A stretch of 64,000 nt of DNA. It comes from Calothrix sp. PCC 6303 (lineage in GTDB: Bacteria > Cyanobacteriota > Cyanobacteriia > Cyanobacteriales > Nostocaceae). The notes beneath the pieces are model-generated. The model was given only the letters and a program-made list of their open reading frames with translations. It did no database searches and had not been told where the DNA came from. Numbering within the stretch: position 1 is the stretch's first letter; the number at the start of each line of letters is the position of its first letter. This document shows, piece after piece, positions 44,108 to 53,874 of this stretch. The stretch spans positions 5,828,001 through 5,892,000 of the forward strand of contig NC_019751.1 in assembly GCF_000317435.1 (NCBI RefSeq), given 5' to 3'. The position numbers and the translations under genes are program-made.

Positions 44108-44296
44108 TCACACGCTTAAAGTTTTGTGTACCGCTGATTGCATTTTCAGCGCACTCAGGGCGACTCTGTGCGCCTTGGGAGCTTCACCATACCAGTGGAC
44201 GGCAGAATTAAAAGCTGCTCGGTAGATGTCCTGGTATGCCTCGGAAAAGCGCGTCCGAATTTCTAAAGGCAAATCTTGGTTAGATTTATATAACAT
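44108..44296 (-). CDS. ChaB family protein
   Basis: 62 residues: LPLEIRTRFSEAYQDIYRAAFNSAVHWYG and APKAHRVALSALKMQ are typical of ChaB, a small soluble protein once linked to cation transport regulation (ChaA) in E. coli. The cyanobacterial function is unknown; short stand-alone versions are common in Nostocales. It is followed on the opposite strand by hemL, about 105 bp away. The start is ATG 44296. Confidence 0.82.
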   Translation of the reverse strand: MLYKSNQDLPLEIRTRFSEAYQDIYRAAFNSAVHWYGEAPKAHRVALSALKMQSAVHKTLSV

Positions 44297-44400
44297 ATTG
44301 TTATTTTTGGTTCCGTTATTCCTATAGGATATAGGTTTTAGGGTGTTCTTACCCCTATCCTAAGATAGACCCTCAATTATAGCTTCCAAAGGAGAAAATT

Positions 44401-45699
44401 TTGGTAAATACCACAATTAAGACAACGCGATCGCAAGAAATCTTTGCAGCTGCCCAAAATTTAATGCCTGGTGGTGTGAGTTCTCCGGTGCGTGCTTTTA
44501 AATCGGTTGGTGGGCAACCCATTGTTTTTGACCATGTTAAAGGTGCTTATATCTGGGATGTTGATGGCAATCAATATATTGATTATGTGGGTACTTGGGG
44601 TCCAGCTATTTGCGGTCATGCTCACCCAGAAGTAATTGCTGCGCTTCATGACGCTTTGGATAAAGGTACTAGTTTTGGTGCTCCTTGTGTCCTGGAAAAT
44701 GTTCTGGCGGAGATGGTGATTGATGCTGTTCCCAGCATTGAAATGGTGCGTTTTGTTAATTCCGGCACCGAAGCCTGTATGGCAGTGTTACGCCTGATGC
44801 GTGCCTTTACTGGACGCGATAAATTAATTAAATTTGAGGGCTGTTATCACGGACATGCGGATATGTTCTTGGTGAAAGCTGGATCTGGTGTGGCAACTTT
44901 GGGTTTACCAGATTCTCCAGGGGTACCAAAATCCACCACAGCTAACACCCTAACTGCACCCTACAATGATTTGGAAGCTGTAAAAGCTCTATTTGCCGAA
45001 AACAAAGATGAAATTGCAGGTGTAATTTTGGAACCTGTTGTGGGTAATGCGGGTTTTATCACCCCTGATGCGGGATTTTTGGAAGGTTTAAGGGAACTTA
45101 CTCAAGAAAATGGTGCATTACTAGTATTTGATGAAGTAATGACAGGTTTTCGCATTGCTTACGGTGGTGCCCAAGAAAAATTTGGGATTACCCCAGATTT
45201 AACAACCCTAGGAAAAATTATTGGTGGTGGTTTACCTGTGGGTGCCTACGGTGGTCGTCGTGACATCATGTCTATGGTGGCACCAGCAGGTCCCATGTAC
45301 CAAGCAGGAACCCTTTCTGGGAATCCTTTGGCGATGACAGCAGGAATTAAAACCTTAGAATTGCTTCAAAAAGCAGGTACTTACGAATATCTTGACAAAA
45401 TTACCAAAAAGCTATCTGATGGTTTGCTTCAAGCAGCCAAAGAAACAGGACATGAAGTTTGTGGGGGTCAAATTAGTGGCATGTTTGGATTATTCTTTGC
45501 AGCAGGTCCGATTCACAGCTATGAAGATGCTAAAAAGGCAGACACCGCTAAATTCGGTCGCTTTCATCGTGGAATGTTAGAGAGGGGAATTTATTTAGCA
45601 CCGTCACAATTTGAAGCTGGTTTTACTGCGATCGCCCATAGCGACGAAGATATAGAAAAGACCATCGCCGCAGCCCGCGATGTCATGTCCAGCTTGTAA
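44401..45699 (+). CDS. hemL: Glutamate-1-semialdehyde 2,1-aminomutase
   Basis: HemL makes 5-aminolevulinate by the C5 route, feeding haem, chlorophyll and bilin synthesis. The 432-residue protein starts at TTG 44401 with GGAG at 44391-44394; that context is better than any later ATG. Landmarks: [18 protein letters not shown], the PLP-binding region [48 protein letters not shown] and [19 protein letters not shown], whose Lys forms the Schiff base. Full length and intact. A hairpin terminator follows at 45725-45765. Confidence 0.97.
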   Translation: MVNTTIKTTRSQEIFAAAQNLMPGGVSSPVRAFKSVGGQPIVFDHVKGAYIWDVDGNQYIDYVGTWGPAICGHAHPEVIAALHDALDKGTSFGAPCVLENVLAEMVIDAVPSIEMVRFVNSGTEACMAVLRLMRAFTGRDKLIKFEGCYHGHADMFLVKAGSGVATLGLPDSPGVPKSTTANTLTAPYNDLEAVKALFAENKDEIAGVILEPVVGNAGFITPDAGFLEGLRELTQENGALLVFDEVMTGFRIAYGGAQEKFGITPDLTTLGKIIGGGLPVGAYGGRRDIMSMVAPAGPMYQAGTLSGNPLAMTAGIKTLELLQKAGTYEYLDKITKKLSDGLLQAAKETGHEVCGGQISGMFGLFFAAGPIHSYEDAKKADTAKFGRFHRGMLERGIYLAPSQFEAGFTAIAHSDEDIEKTIAAARDVMSSL

Positions 45700-45724
45700 T
45701 ACTTAAAGAGGAAACAGGGAGCAG

Positions 45725-45765
45725 GCAGATGAAAGCCCCCGCTTGGGGGTAAGTAACTGCTTTTT
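45725..45765 (+). terminator. Terminator after hemL
   Basis: GCAG...CCCCC-GCTT-GGGGG...CTGC makes a two-part stem (45725-45760), followed by TTTTT. Confidence 0.7.
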
Positions 45766-45875
45766 CTATAGTAAAAATTTTTATGATAATCAACAAAAAT
45801 TAGTAATAATTTCTAGCTACAAGCGTTACATTTGAAAGACATCCATATTGCTCCAATTAGCTGTGGAGCCTGCTT

Positions 45876-46529
45876 ATGAATACTGCGACTTCTCCTCAAA
45901 GTAGCCCATCGCTATTTGATTTTTTGCATGTTGATTTAATTAATCCACAGCCCAACAATGATACAGACATCCTTAAGCAACTATCTTTTGTCCCCGGCTT
46001 AAAGGAAATTTTGATGCTTCGTCAAGTTCATGCCCTAGAACACGCTACAGTGTGGGTTTTGAGCCAGCAACGCCATCTGAATTTCCCCCCAGGGATCACT
46101 AATAGTTTTCAGGTTGATAATGAATTATTGGGCGGTTTGTCAACTGAACAGGGATTTTATCTCTACGGACAAGTTAATATTAGCGACTTAAGACGTGCTG
46201 TCACCGTAGCTTTGCACCGACTTACTGGTGGAGAATGGGATTTGGCAGTTCATCCTCGCTGTGGAACTAATTTGTCTGTAGCAATGCTATTAACTGCTGG
46301 TTTTGCAGTTGGGGCACATTTATTATTACCTCGCGGACCAATTGAGCAATTAATTGGTTTAGGATTAGCAGCAAAGGCAGCTAACGAACTTGCCCCCAAT
46401 TTGGGAAAATTAGCCCAGAAATTTGTCACAACCGCTATTCCTTTTAACTTAGCTGTGGAAAATGTGATTCCTTCGCGTGATTCCTGGGGACGAGAAGCAC
46501 ATTTTGTCAAAGTTAATTGGTGTAATTAA
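45876..46529 (+). CDS. DUF6391-like cyanobacterial protein
   Basis: The 217-residue protein has LRQVHALEHATVWVLSQQ (about residues 50-66), where two His and a Glu could form a metal site in a helix. The GGLSTEQGFYLYGQVNISDLRRAVTVALHRLTGGE segment follows, then a hydrophobic stretch (SVAMLLTAGFAVGAHLLLP, about 130-150) that may be membrane-associated. I believe this corresponds to the cyanobacterial DUF6391 family, from memory. Function unknown. Start ATG 45876. Confidence 0.6.
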   Translation: MNTATSPQSSPSLFDFLHVDLINPQPNNDTDILKQLSFVPGLKEILMLRQVHALEHATVWVLSQQRHLNFPPGITNSFQVDNELLGGLSTEQGFYLYGQVNISDLRRAVTVALHRLTGGEWDLAVHPRCGTNLSVAMLLTAGFAVGAHLLLPRGPIEQLIGLGLAAKAANELAPNLGKLAQKFVTTAIPFNLAVENVIPSRDSWGREAHFVKVNWCN

Positions 46530-46688
46530 ACTTCGTCCATCACAAAAAGCGGAGTTTTATCATTGTGTAGCTTGCGTCTTCACAAGGTAGACACTGAATT
46601 AGAAAAGCTTGCCGCAGGGTACCGTAAGGCTGGCTACGCTCATAATCTGGAGTCATAAACTATGGTTCTCAAAATAGACGAGGCTTAG

Positions 46689-47687
46689 ATGCGAAAACTT
46701 TATTTTTTACTACCTGGAACTACTAATAAGTTTTCCTGTGGTGGTTTATGGGCTGAGTTAAAAACTCTTCAATTAGCGCAGCAAATTTGTCAAGCAGAGG
46801 TGGTAACTTATCGACAACGTGAAGACGAAAAGCTATTTTTAGATGATTTAATTGCAAAGAAACAACTAGATGATGTTATTTTCGTGATGAGTTGGGGTTT
46901 TGATGTTGCTAAATTAGGAAATAAACTCAAATCCTATCATGTCATATACCATTCCCATAGTGCTGGTTATGGTTTTAAATTACCTCCCAGTATTCCAATT
47001 ATTACAGTTAGTAGAAGTTCATTAGGCTACTGGGGACAACTTGCACCTCATTCGTTAATTTATTATTTGCCTAATCAAATTAGTGATGAATTTGTTAATT
47101 TAAATCGGGAGCGAGATTTGGATATTTTAGTTCAAGCTCGAAAGTCTTCCGAATATTTGCTAAATGAATTAGTACCAACATTAAAACAAAAGTATAAAGT
47201 GTTTGTTGTTGATAGTTATGTTGAAGATTTAACCGGTTTATTCAATCGCAGCAAAGTTTATTTATACGATTCAGCAGAATATTGGGCACAACGCAAAGTA
47301 ACTGAGGGTTTTGGTTTACAACCAATGGAAGCTTTAGCCTGTGGTTGTCAGGTTTTTTCCAGTGTAAATGGTGGATTGTCAGATTATTTAGATCCGGGAT
47401 TTAATTGCTATAAAATTGCTGGGTATTCCCAAGAATATGATGTTAAAAGAATTTCTCAGGTAATTAACTCTCAAGTTAAGTTTGCTGTCGATGAAGATTT
47501 TTTCCAAGAATATCGAAAGGATAATATTGTTCGGAGACTCAAATTAATTTTAGAAGAGTTAAATGATTTTTTTGACCATCAACAGCAATACCCATCCAAC
47601 ATTAAAGCTTTAACATCACTCAGACGGGGAAAATTATTTATTAAGCGTATTTCCAGTAAGTTGCAAAAGAATGCTGCGAAAAACTAA
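46689..47687 (+). CDS. Glycosyltransferase (GT-B fold, GT4-like)
   Basis: The 332-residue protein begins MRKLYFLLPGTTNKFSCGGL, a GT-B donor-domain start. The C-terminal nucleotide-sugar domain has KVTEGFGLQPMEALACGCQVFSS (about residues 204-226) and GGLSDYLDPGFNCY, the GT4-type EGFGLxxxEA(L/M)A motif with the donor-binding Glu pair. Function probably involves exopolysaccharide or envelope sugars; substrate unknown. It stands alone between hypothetical genes. The ATG at 46689 is preceded by GAGGCTTAG, a weak ribosome-binding site. Confidence 0.85.
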   Translation: MRKLYFLLPGTTNKFSCGGLWAELKTLQLAQQICQAEVVTYRQREDEKLFLDDLIAKKQLDDVIFVMSWGFDVAKLGNKLKSYHVIYHSHSAGYGFKLPPSIPIITVSRSSLGYWGQLAPHSLIYYLPNQISDEFVNLNRERDLDILVQARKSSEYLLNELVPTLKQKYKVFVVDSYVEDLTGLFNRSKVYLYDSAEYWAQRKVTEGFGLQPMEALACGCQVFSSVNGGLSDYLDPGFNCYKIAGYSQEYDVKRISQVINSQVKFAVDEDFFQEYRKDNIVRRLKLILEELNDFFDHQQQYPSNIKALTSLRRGKLFIKRISSKLQKNAAKN

Positions 47688-48152
47688 GTACATTCCTAGA
47701 AATAGATTGAAGTTATTGAAAATGATTATGGAAACCCTTGCGTAAAGCCTACGGCATTTAAGAAAGGCTTAGCCTGCCTGGAGGGCTTATGCTACCCTGC
47801 GGGATGCAAGCAACGTCGTGCCTCCAACCGATGGTTCGCAAGCTACACAATAACAAAATATATTTATGTTTTTTAAAGCCACCTACTTACGCAATGACGA
47901 AGTTATTCTTTAGCCTGATCAGGTACTAACATCTGCGGCACCTCCCTATTTACTTTGGGTAATTTTACTTACTGTGTTTTGTCATCCTATTAAAGTGAGA
48001 CGCGGGGTTTCTGCTGTTTCAGCTAAATCGGATTTCCAACTTGAATATTTTGCTGATAGATCATCCGCAATTATGACTAATAATAAATATTTGAAAAATC
48101 ATACTAAAATGAAGAAAATATTAAAGATAACCACTAATACACAGTTGTAATT
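47688..48152. other. Spacer with GC-rich repeats
   Basis: About 465 bp. GCTACCCTGCGGGATG (about 47790-47805) recurs as GCTACCCTGCGGGAATG near 27873. A frame from about 47910 to 48149 has moderately protein-like residues (FCHPIKVRRGVSAVSAKSD) but no start codon; probably accidental or a remnant. Confidence 0.4.
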
Positions 48153-48434
48153 ATGTCGAATTTACTGACAGAGATTGAAATTCAAGAACAAGCAAAACTA
48201 ATTAATGGTTGGACAATAGAACTAGACAAACTAATTCTTATCCGTAAATTCAACGATTTTATTCAAGCAATCGATTTTGTGAATAAACTTGTGGAACCTT
48301 CTGAGGCGATTGAGCATCATCCTGATATAGAAATATCATATAACAGAGTTAGAATTTGCCTAACTACACATGACGCAGGAGGACTCACTCAAAAAGACTT
48401 TGATTTAGCTCGCAGTATTTCTAAAATAAGTTAA
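48153..48434 (+). CDS. 4a-hydroxytetrahydrobiopterin dehydratase (PCD/DCoH)
   Basis: 93 residues with the PCD signature (E/D)HHPD: EPSEAIEHHPDIEISYNRVRICLTTHDAGGLTQKDFDLA, preceded by NGWTIELDKLILIRKFNDFIQAIDFV. PCD recycles the carbinolamine of pterin cofactors or acts as a coactivator; in cyanobacteria without phenylalanine hydroxylase its use is unclear, and a role in molybdopterin or pterin metabolism has been suggested. The start is ATG 48153, and the length is normal. Confidence 0.9.
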   Translation: MSNLLTEIEIQEQAKLINGWTIELDKLILIRKFNDFIQAIDFVNKLVEPSEAIEHHPDIEISYNRVRICLTTHDAGGLTQKDFDLARSISKIS

Positions 48435-48840
48435 GCACCATTCCACGGAAGTGGTAATATCAAAAGCCGATGTTTATTTTGAAGTCAGATATCGAGAGCA
48501 AAAATTTTTTCAGATCCAGCAAGTTGACTTTCAACTACTATTCCTGAAGGAATACAGCTTTAGAGGTGTGACAGTTATCGAGGCGAACGCTAGTATCTTG
48601 TCAGCGAGATTAAAAAATGTTTTATAATATCAGATTATGGAGCATTGTTTTTGCATAAGTTAATTGCTAATCGCGCAAAATCCCTAACCCGACTATAATT
48701 TAGTGGTTAGCTTGAAAAAAGCTAGTAGGGTAGTGAGTCATGTTAAGCCCTCGTCAAGGGTTCCAAGGGCAAACTGTATTAACCACTCAGGTTATTTGCA
48801 GCCAGCCAGAAAGTTTAAACAAGGTGTGAGGATAAAAGTA
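48435..48840. other. Upstream region of porin gene
   Basis: About 405 bp without a gene. The porin reading frame is open upstream to 48703, but the signal-peptide start is at 48841. The porin promoter is expected here. Confidence 0.4.
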
Positions 48841-50610
48841 ATGTCAAGTATTTTGTGGAAATCCCTAGTCATCAGTCCGGCAGTCTTGGGAGCAACACTG
48901 CTAGTTTCAGCTTCAGCAATGGCAACCCCTAGCAGTGCAGTAAAAGCTGCTGATGCTAAGGCATCTGCTGTAGAAGCACCGCAAACCAACGAAACAAACG
49001 TTTTCGCAGCTACTGGAGTCCAGGAAGCGAATCAGAAAAGTGATTTGTTGGCACAAGCCCAACCAGTTACTGAAGTTAACACCCTAGATCAAGTTAACAA
49101 GTACAGCAACGAAGGTAAGAACGTTGCTAACTCCCAAGGTCAAGTAACATCGGTATCTCAGTTTTCCGATGTCCAACCAACTGACTGGGCATTCCAAGCA
49201 TTACAGTCTTTGGTTGAGCGTTATGGTTGTATCGCAGGTTATCCCAACGGTACCTACCGTGGAAACCGTGCTTTGACTCGTTATGAATTTGCTGCTGGTT
49301 TAAATGCTTGTTTAGACCGTGTGAACGAGTTGATTGCAACAGCAACAGCTGATTTGGTAACAAAGCAAGATTTGGCAACCTTACAGCGTCTGCAAGAAGA
49401 GTTCTCCGCTGAGTTAGCAACCCTACGTGGTCGGGTTGATTCTTTGGAAGCACGGACAGCTGAATTGGAAGCAAATCAGTTTTCAACCACCACCAAATTG
49501 GTTGGTGAAGCAATCTTTGCTGTGACTGATGCTTTTGGTGATAATGCTGGCGACAACAATAACACGGTATTCCAAAATCGGGTTCGTTTAGACCTACAAA
49601 CTAGCTTCACAGGTAAAGACGTATTGCACACCCGTCTTGCTGCTGGTAATGCCGAAAGGTTGAACCTAGCTAATGGTGAGGACAGCACCTTTGAAGGACA
49701 ACAAACTTTCAACATCGGCAACACAGGTAGTAACAACGTTACCCTCGATTGGTTGGCATACTATGTTCCCGTTGGTCCTGCTCAACTTTACGTAGCAGCA
49801 ACTGGTGGTATTCACAGCGATTACGCAGCAACCAACAACCCTTACTTTGAAGATTACGACGGTGGTAATGGTGCCCTTTCAACATTCGCATCTGAAAGCC
49901 CCATCTACCGCATCGGTGGTGGTGCAGGTGCTGCATTGAGCTTTAACTTTGGTAAAGGTGGCGGTTTGCTAGGTCTCAAGCCTAGTTCTGTAACTGTTGG
50001 TTTCTTGGGTTCCGAAGCTAACAACCCCTCTCCTGGTTCAGGTATTTTCCAAGGTGACTATGCTGCCCTAGGTCAAGTAAACTTCAACGTAGGCGATCGC
50101 GTTTCCTTAGCAGCTACCTATGTTCATGGTTATCATGGTACTAATGGTACATTGTTCAACAGTGGAACCGATACGCCTCAAGTTGGAACATCACAAGCTA
50201 ACATATTGAGTTCCACAGACGCATCTTCTAGTAACTCCTACGGTTTGTCCGCTGCATTCCGACCCAGCGACAAGCTTTCAGTTAGTGGTTTTGTTTCCTA
50301 CCATGATGTAACTGGTTATGGTCAAGGAGATGACTTTGAAGCTTGGAGCTATGGTGTAGGTGTTGCACTTCCTGACTTTGGTAAAAAAGGTAACGTTCTA
50401 GGTATTTTTGCAGGTGCTGAACCTTATTCTTTAGCTAAAGGTGGTCCAGGACAAAGAGAAGTACCTTACCATGTTGAAGGCTTCTACAAGTACCGTGTTA
50501 GCGACAATATCTCCATCACCCCTGGTGTAATTTGGTTGACAGCACCTGGTCAAAGCAGCAGTAACGATGATGCATTCATTGGTACTTTAAGAACTACATT
50601 CACTTTCTAA
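48841..50610 (+). CDS. SLH-domain outer-membrane porin (iron-uptake-porin type)
   Basis: The 589-residue protein starts at ATG 48841 (MSSILWKSLVISPAVLGATLLVSASAMA), giving a clean Sec signal with GAGG about 12 bases before; the open frame from 48703 is a leader. After a low-complexity linker, an SLH domain occupies about residues 100-155 (SDVQPTDWAFQALQSLVERYGCIAGYPNGTYRGNRALTRYEFAAGL). A coiled coil (QRLQEEFSAELATLRGRVDSLEARTAELE) precedes a C-terminal beta-barrel of OprB type ending in aromatic-rich FTF. Such proteins (SomA/SomB class) are the main outer-membrane channels of cyanobacteria and are annotated as iron-uptake porins. A terminator follows at 50667-50690. Confidence 0.92.
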   Translation: MSSILWKSLVISPAVLGATLLVSASAMATPSSAVKAADAKASAVEAPQTNETNVFAATGVQEANQKSDLLAQAQPVTEVNTLDQVNKYSNEGKNVANSQGQVTSVSQFSDVQPTDWAFQALQSLVERYGCIAGYPNGTYRGNRALTRYEFAAGLNACLDRVNELIATATADLVTKQDLATLQRLQEEFSAELATLRGRVDSLEARTAELEANQFSTTTKLVGEAIFAVTDAFGDNAGDNNNTVFQNRVRLDLQTSFTGKDVLHTRLAAGNAERLNLANGEDSTFEGQQTFNIGNTGSNNVTLDWLAYYVPVGPAQLYVAATGGIHSDYAATNNPYFEDYDGGNGALSTFASESPIYRIGGGAGAALSFNFGKGGGLLGLKPSSVTVGFLGSEANNPSPGSGIFQGDYAALGQVNFNVGDRVSLAATYVHGYHGTNGTLFNSGTDTPQVGTSQANILSSTDASSSNSYGLSAAFRPSDKLSVSGFVSYHDVTGYGQGDDFEAWSYGVGVALPDFGKKGNVLGIFAGAEPYSLAKGGPGQREVPYHVEGFYKYRVSDNISITPGVIWLTAPGQSSSNDDAFIGTLRTTFTF

Positions 50611-50666
50611 TTATTGTAGTTCCAATTAGCAAACTGGTTATTTAGCTTCAAAATTAACCAAGTATT

Positions 50667-50690
50667 CCCCACCTTATTGGTGGGGTTTTT
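50667..50690 (+). terminator. Terminator of the porin gene
   Basis: CCCCACC (50667-50673) pairs with GGTGGGG (50679-50685) and is followed by TTTTT. Confidence 0.9.
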
Positions 50691-50828
50691 ATTATTTATG
50701 CTAGAAAGCAACAAACCCCAGTGGAGAACCGGAGTATAATGTAATTGGCTAAGGGTTAAGGACAATGAGTTTTTGATTCACAACCTCAACTCTTGGTTGT
50801 TAATTCTTCACTTCTCTAATTAAAGCTT

Positions 50829-51266
50829 GTGGAAATATCGTGTAAATCTGAATATGCAATCTTGGCATTAATAGAACTGGCTACCTATTATCAAAGCGGA
50901 GAGCCTCTGCAAATTAGGCAAATTGCGGCACAGCAGAAAATACCTGATCGTTATCTAGAACAGCTTCTTGCCACATTGCGACGTGGGGGATTAGTTAAAA
51001 GTCAACGCGGTTCTAGGGGAGGTTATTTGCTAATGCGTGAACCTTGGAGAATTACGATTTTTGAAGTATTGGAATGTTTAGAAGGCTTAGATATCAAAGT
51101 TAGTGAGGAAGAGACGAAACCGAAGACACTTGATAGCGGAGTTGTAGAAGAAATTTGGCAAGAAGCGCGTCAAGCAGCAAATTCGGTCTTACAGAAATAT
51201 ACCTTAGCTGATCTTTGTGAGAAAAGAGATTCCCGCAAACAGCTAGATATCATGTACTACATCTAG
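50829..51266 (+). CDS. Rrf2-family transcriptional regulator
   Basis: The 145-residue protein from GTG 50829 has the Rrf2 winged helix: KSEYAILALIELATYYQSGEPLQIRQIAAQQKIPDRYLEQLLATLRRGGLVKSQRGSRGGYLL (about residues 6-68). It lacks the three-cysteine IscR cluster site in the central loop; the cysteines present are at about residues 5, 83 and 128. The gene is 116 bp upstream of cysK on the same strand, reminiscent of CymR control of cysteine genes through CysK contact in Firmicutes. That link is inference. Confidence 0.88.
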   Translation: MEISCKSEYAILALIELATYYQSGEPLQIRQIAAQQKIPDRYLEQLLATLRRGGLVKSQRGSRGGYLLMREPWRITIFEVLECLEGLDIKVSEEETKPKTLDSGVVEEIWQEARQAANSVLQKYTLADLCEKRDSRKQLDIMYYI

Positions 51267-51382
51267 TCAATAGTTGGTAGTCAAAGCTGAAAAGTAGTGT
51301 GTGAAAAAAAATAGGTTAGCTTATAATTAACTCATTTTTGGAATACTTTAACTATTGACTATCGACTAAGGACAAAACTTTT

Positions 51383-52345
51383 ATGCGTATAGCTAAGAAT
51401 GTTACAGAACTGATAGGTCGCACTCCACTGGTACGCTTAAATCATATTCCCCAAACAGAAGGTTGTGTGGCGCAAATAGTTGTCAAGATGGAGAGTATGA
51501 ACCCCGCAGCCTCCGTGAAAGATCGGATTGGAATAAGTATGATTAATGACGCAGAGAAAGCAGGTTTAATTACACCAGGAAAGACAACTTTAGTTGAACC
51601 AACCTCTGGGAATACAGGAATTGCTTTAGCAATGGTGGCTGCTGCCAAGGGTTATCGGTTAATTTTGACAATGCCCGAAACAATGAGTTCTGAAAGACGG
51701 GCAATGTTACGGGCATATGGTGCGGAGTTAGAATTGACACCAGGAATTCAAGGAATGGGTGGCGCAATTCGACGTGCACAGGAAATAGTCGATCAAACAG
51801 CACATTCATACATGTTGCAACAATTTCGGAACCCGGCAAATGCTCAAATCCACCGAACAAGCACCGCAGAAGAGATTTGGGAAGATACAGAGGGACAGGT
51901 GGATATTTTGGTGGCTGGAGTTGGTACAGGTGGAACATTAACGGGTGTTGCAGAGGTGATTAAAGCACGCAAACCTAATTTCCAAGCGATTGCTGTGGAA
52001 CCTGCCAATAGCCCAATTCTATCGGGAGGAAGACCAGGAGCGCATAAAATTCAAGGAATTGGGGCTGGTTTTATTCCTCAGGTTCTCAAGGTAGAATTGA
52101 TAGATGAGGTAATTACCGTTACCGATGAGGAGGCTATCAGCTATGGTCGGCGTTTGGCAAAGGAAGAAGGCTTATTGTCAGGCATCTCTAGCGGTGCAGC
52201 TTTATGTGCTACAATTCGCGTTGCCCAGCGCCCAGAAAACGCTGGAAGTTTAATTATTATGATTCAGCCTAGTTTTGGAGAGAGGTACTTAAGTACACCA
52301 TTGTTCCAAGATTTAGAGCAACAAGCTAGTGTAAATATGAGCTAA
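51383..52345 (+). CDS. cysK: Cysteine synthase (O-acetylserine sulfhydrylase)
   Basis: PLP enzyme making cysteine from O-acetylserine and sulfide. The 320-residue protein has [15 protein letters not shown] with the Schiff-base Lys (about residue 46), the substrate loop [12 protein letters not shown] (about 72-83), the phosphate loop [11 protein letters not shown] (about 180-190) and [11 protein letters not shown]. It is full length and intact. The Rrf2-type gene sits just upstream and a DnaJ-like gene begins 26 bp after its stop, so a three-gene transcript is possible. Confidence 0.95.
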   Translation: MRIAKNVTELIGRTPLVRLNHIPQTEGCVAQIVVKMESMNPAASVKDRIGISMINDAEKAGLITPGKTTLVEPTSGNTGIALAMVAAAKGYRLILTMPETMSSERRAMLRAYGAELELTPGIQGMGGAIRRAQEIVDQTAHSYMLQQFRNPANAQIHRTSTAEEIWEDTEGQVDILVAGVGTGGTLTGVAEVIKARKPNFQAIAVEPANSPILSGGRPGAHKIQGIGAGFIPQVLKVELIDEVITVTDEEAISYGRRLAKEEGLLSGISSGAALCATIRVAQRPENAGSLIIMIQPSFGERYLSTPLFQDLEQQASVNMS

Positions 52346-52370
52346 TAGCTTAATCCGATAAATTTGAGTA

Positions 52371-53057
52371 ATGGCAGATTCTAATCATTATGAGACGTTG
52401 AAAGTTAATCCGAATGCTAGCCAAGCGGAAATTAAGCAAGCTTACCGACGCTTGGTAAAGTTATTTCATCCTGATCTTAATCAAGAAACTACAGATCCAG
52501 ATCAAATAATTAGGATTAATGCTGCATATGAAGTTTTAGGAGATGAAAAAAACCGCCACAATTACGATCAAAGATTTCGCTTTTCTAATGCTTCATCTCA
52601 GGGACGGAAGGTACCGACTCGACAACAATATCAACCAAAGCGACAAACAGGTAGAGAAATTGATGAGCTTGTTGAAGAGTGGATGTCTTTAATTTACCAT
52701 CCTGTTAATCGGACTATTTCTCGCATTCTTGAGTCGTTAGATGAGCAAATTGATGATTTAGCAGCTGATCCTTTTGACGATGATTTGTTGGGTGCTTTTC
52801 AGGATTATTTGGAATCTTGTCGTGAAGAATTGAAGCAGGCACAAAATAAGTTCCGTTCTTTACCTAATCCTCCTAGCCTAGCTCGGACTGCTGCACATCT
52901 TTATTACAGTTTGAGTCAAATAGGTGATGGTTTAGATGAGTTGAAATATTTCCCATTAAGTTATGATGAGAATTATTTACACACTGGGCAAGAGATGTTT
53001 AGGATTGCGACTCAATTACATCATGAGGCTCAAGATTCGGCGGTTGTATACAGGTAA
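52371..53057 (+). CDS. J-domain protein
   Basis: The 228-residue protein has an N-terminal J domain (about residues 6-68): NHYETLKVNPNASQAEIKQAYRRLVKLFHPDLN, with the HPD motif that triggers Hsp70 ATPase, then RINAAYEVLGDEKNRHNYD. No Gly/Phe, zinc-finger or DnaJ C-terminal domains follow, so it is a specialised co-chaperone. The C-terminal part is helical, with charged and aromatic residues and no known domain. It follows cysK by 26 bp. Confidence 0.88.
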   Translation: MADSNHYETLKVNPNASQAEIKQAYRRLVKLFHPDLNQETTDPDQIIRINAAYEVLGDEKNRHNYDQRFRFSNASSQGRKVPTRQQYQPKRQTGREIDELVEEWMSLIYHPVNRTISRILESLDEQIDDLAADPFDDDLLGAFQDYLESCREELKQAQNKFRSLPNPPSLARTAAHLYYSLSQIGDGLDELKYFPLSYDENYLHTGQEMFRIATQLHHEAQDSAVVYR

Positions 53058-53114
53058 ATTTAGGTTTCTGCATTAGAGTAAATCACAGTAAAAATCCTCA
53101 GTTTTCTGGGTTAA

Positions 53115-53190
53115 ATTTGCATATAAGACGCGGGCAAGACTTGGGCGTGAGTGCTCAGTCGAACGCTGCCCGCAATACAATAATAATCAT
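53115..53190. repeat. Dispersed palindromic repeat, copy 2 (uninterrupted)
   Basis: ATATAAGACGCGGGCA...TGCCCGCAATACAAT, with GCGGGCA and TGCCCGC as complementary arms. It is the uninterrupted form of the repeat at 32598-32710. Confidence 0.65.
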
Positions 53191-53246
53191 ATGTTTTTGG
53201 GCTATCCCATTGACTCTTATATGAAGAGATATATTTTTGACGTAAA

Positions 53247-53669
53247 CTAATTCAAAATCTGACTTAATCCCAGTTCTATTTCATCTAACAAAGTATTGAC
53301 ATCTTTGCCAAGCTGCTCGAAACATTTTGGCGGTGTTGGTTGCGATTCAAAATAAATTAATTTGATTTGATCTTTGCCGATGGCAATCATTAATACTTCA
53401 GTTTCTGGTTTGTAATGTTTAATCAAACCTAATATTTCTTGGAGTCTGTTTTCTGCTCGTTCGTTAAATTTTTCAATGGCATCAATTGGACAATAAACGA
53501 AGTTTGGTGTTGGTTTAAGATTGATGCCGATTGTTCCTTGAGTGTCGCCATTTTCTAACCACAATCCCCAGGATAGTGCGGCTAGTTCCTGCTGGTGAGA
53601 TTTGACGAATTGATCTAGTTGGGAACGCCAGATATTTTCGGGTGTTTGGGGTTGAGGAGGGCTAAACAT
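53247..53669 (-). CDS. Cyanobacterial conserved protein, possibly CcmS-like
   Basis: The 140-residue soluble protein begins MFSPPQPQTPENIWRSQLDQ and has LSWGLWLENGDTQGTIGINL, NFVYCPIDAIEKFNERAENRLQEIL, VLMIAIGKDQIKLIYFE. It is a small alpha/beta protein typical of cyanobacteria. I vaguely recall that CcmS, a beta-carboxysome assembly chaperone, is a protein of about this size and type, but I cannot confirm that identity from sequence, so no symbol is given. It converges on the upstream J-domain gene. Start ATG 53669. Confidence 0.6.
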   Translation of the reverse strand: MFSPPQPQTPENIWRSQLDQFVKSHQQELAALSWGLWLENGDTQGTIGINLKPTPNFVYCPIDAIEKFNERAENRLQEILGLIKHYKPETEVLMIAIGKDQIKLIYFESQPTPPKCFEQLGKDVNTLLDEIELGLSQILN

Positions 53670-53874
53670 GATGTTTTGGTTGGTATCCAGGATTCAGGAA
53701 AGAATATAATAACGTGTCTTTTTGTTGAATTAAAATATTGGGTTAGAGATTTTTATTTGAGAGGGCTTTGAACTGGCTAGAAGCTGATATAAATAGTTTG
53801 TTTATCTTATGAGTTGTTTATGGGTTCGAGGTTGTACAAATTATCTGTGATCGATGACATAGATACAATCGGTG

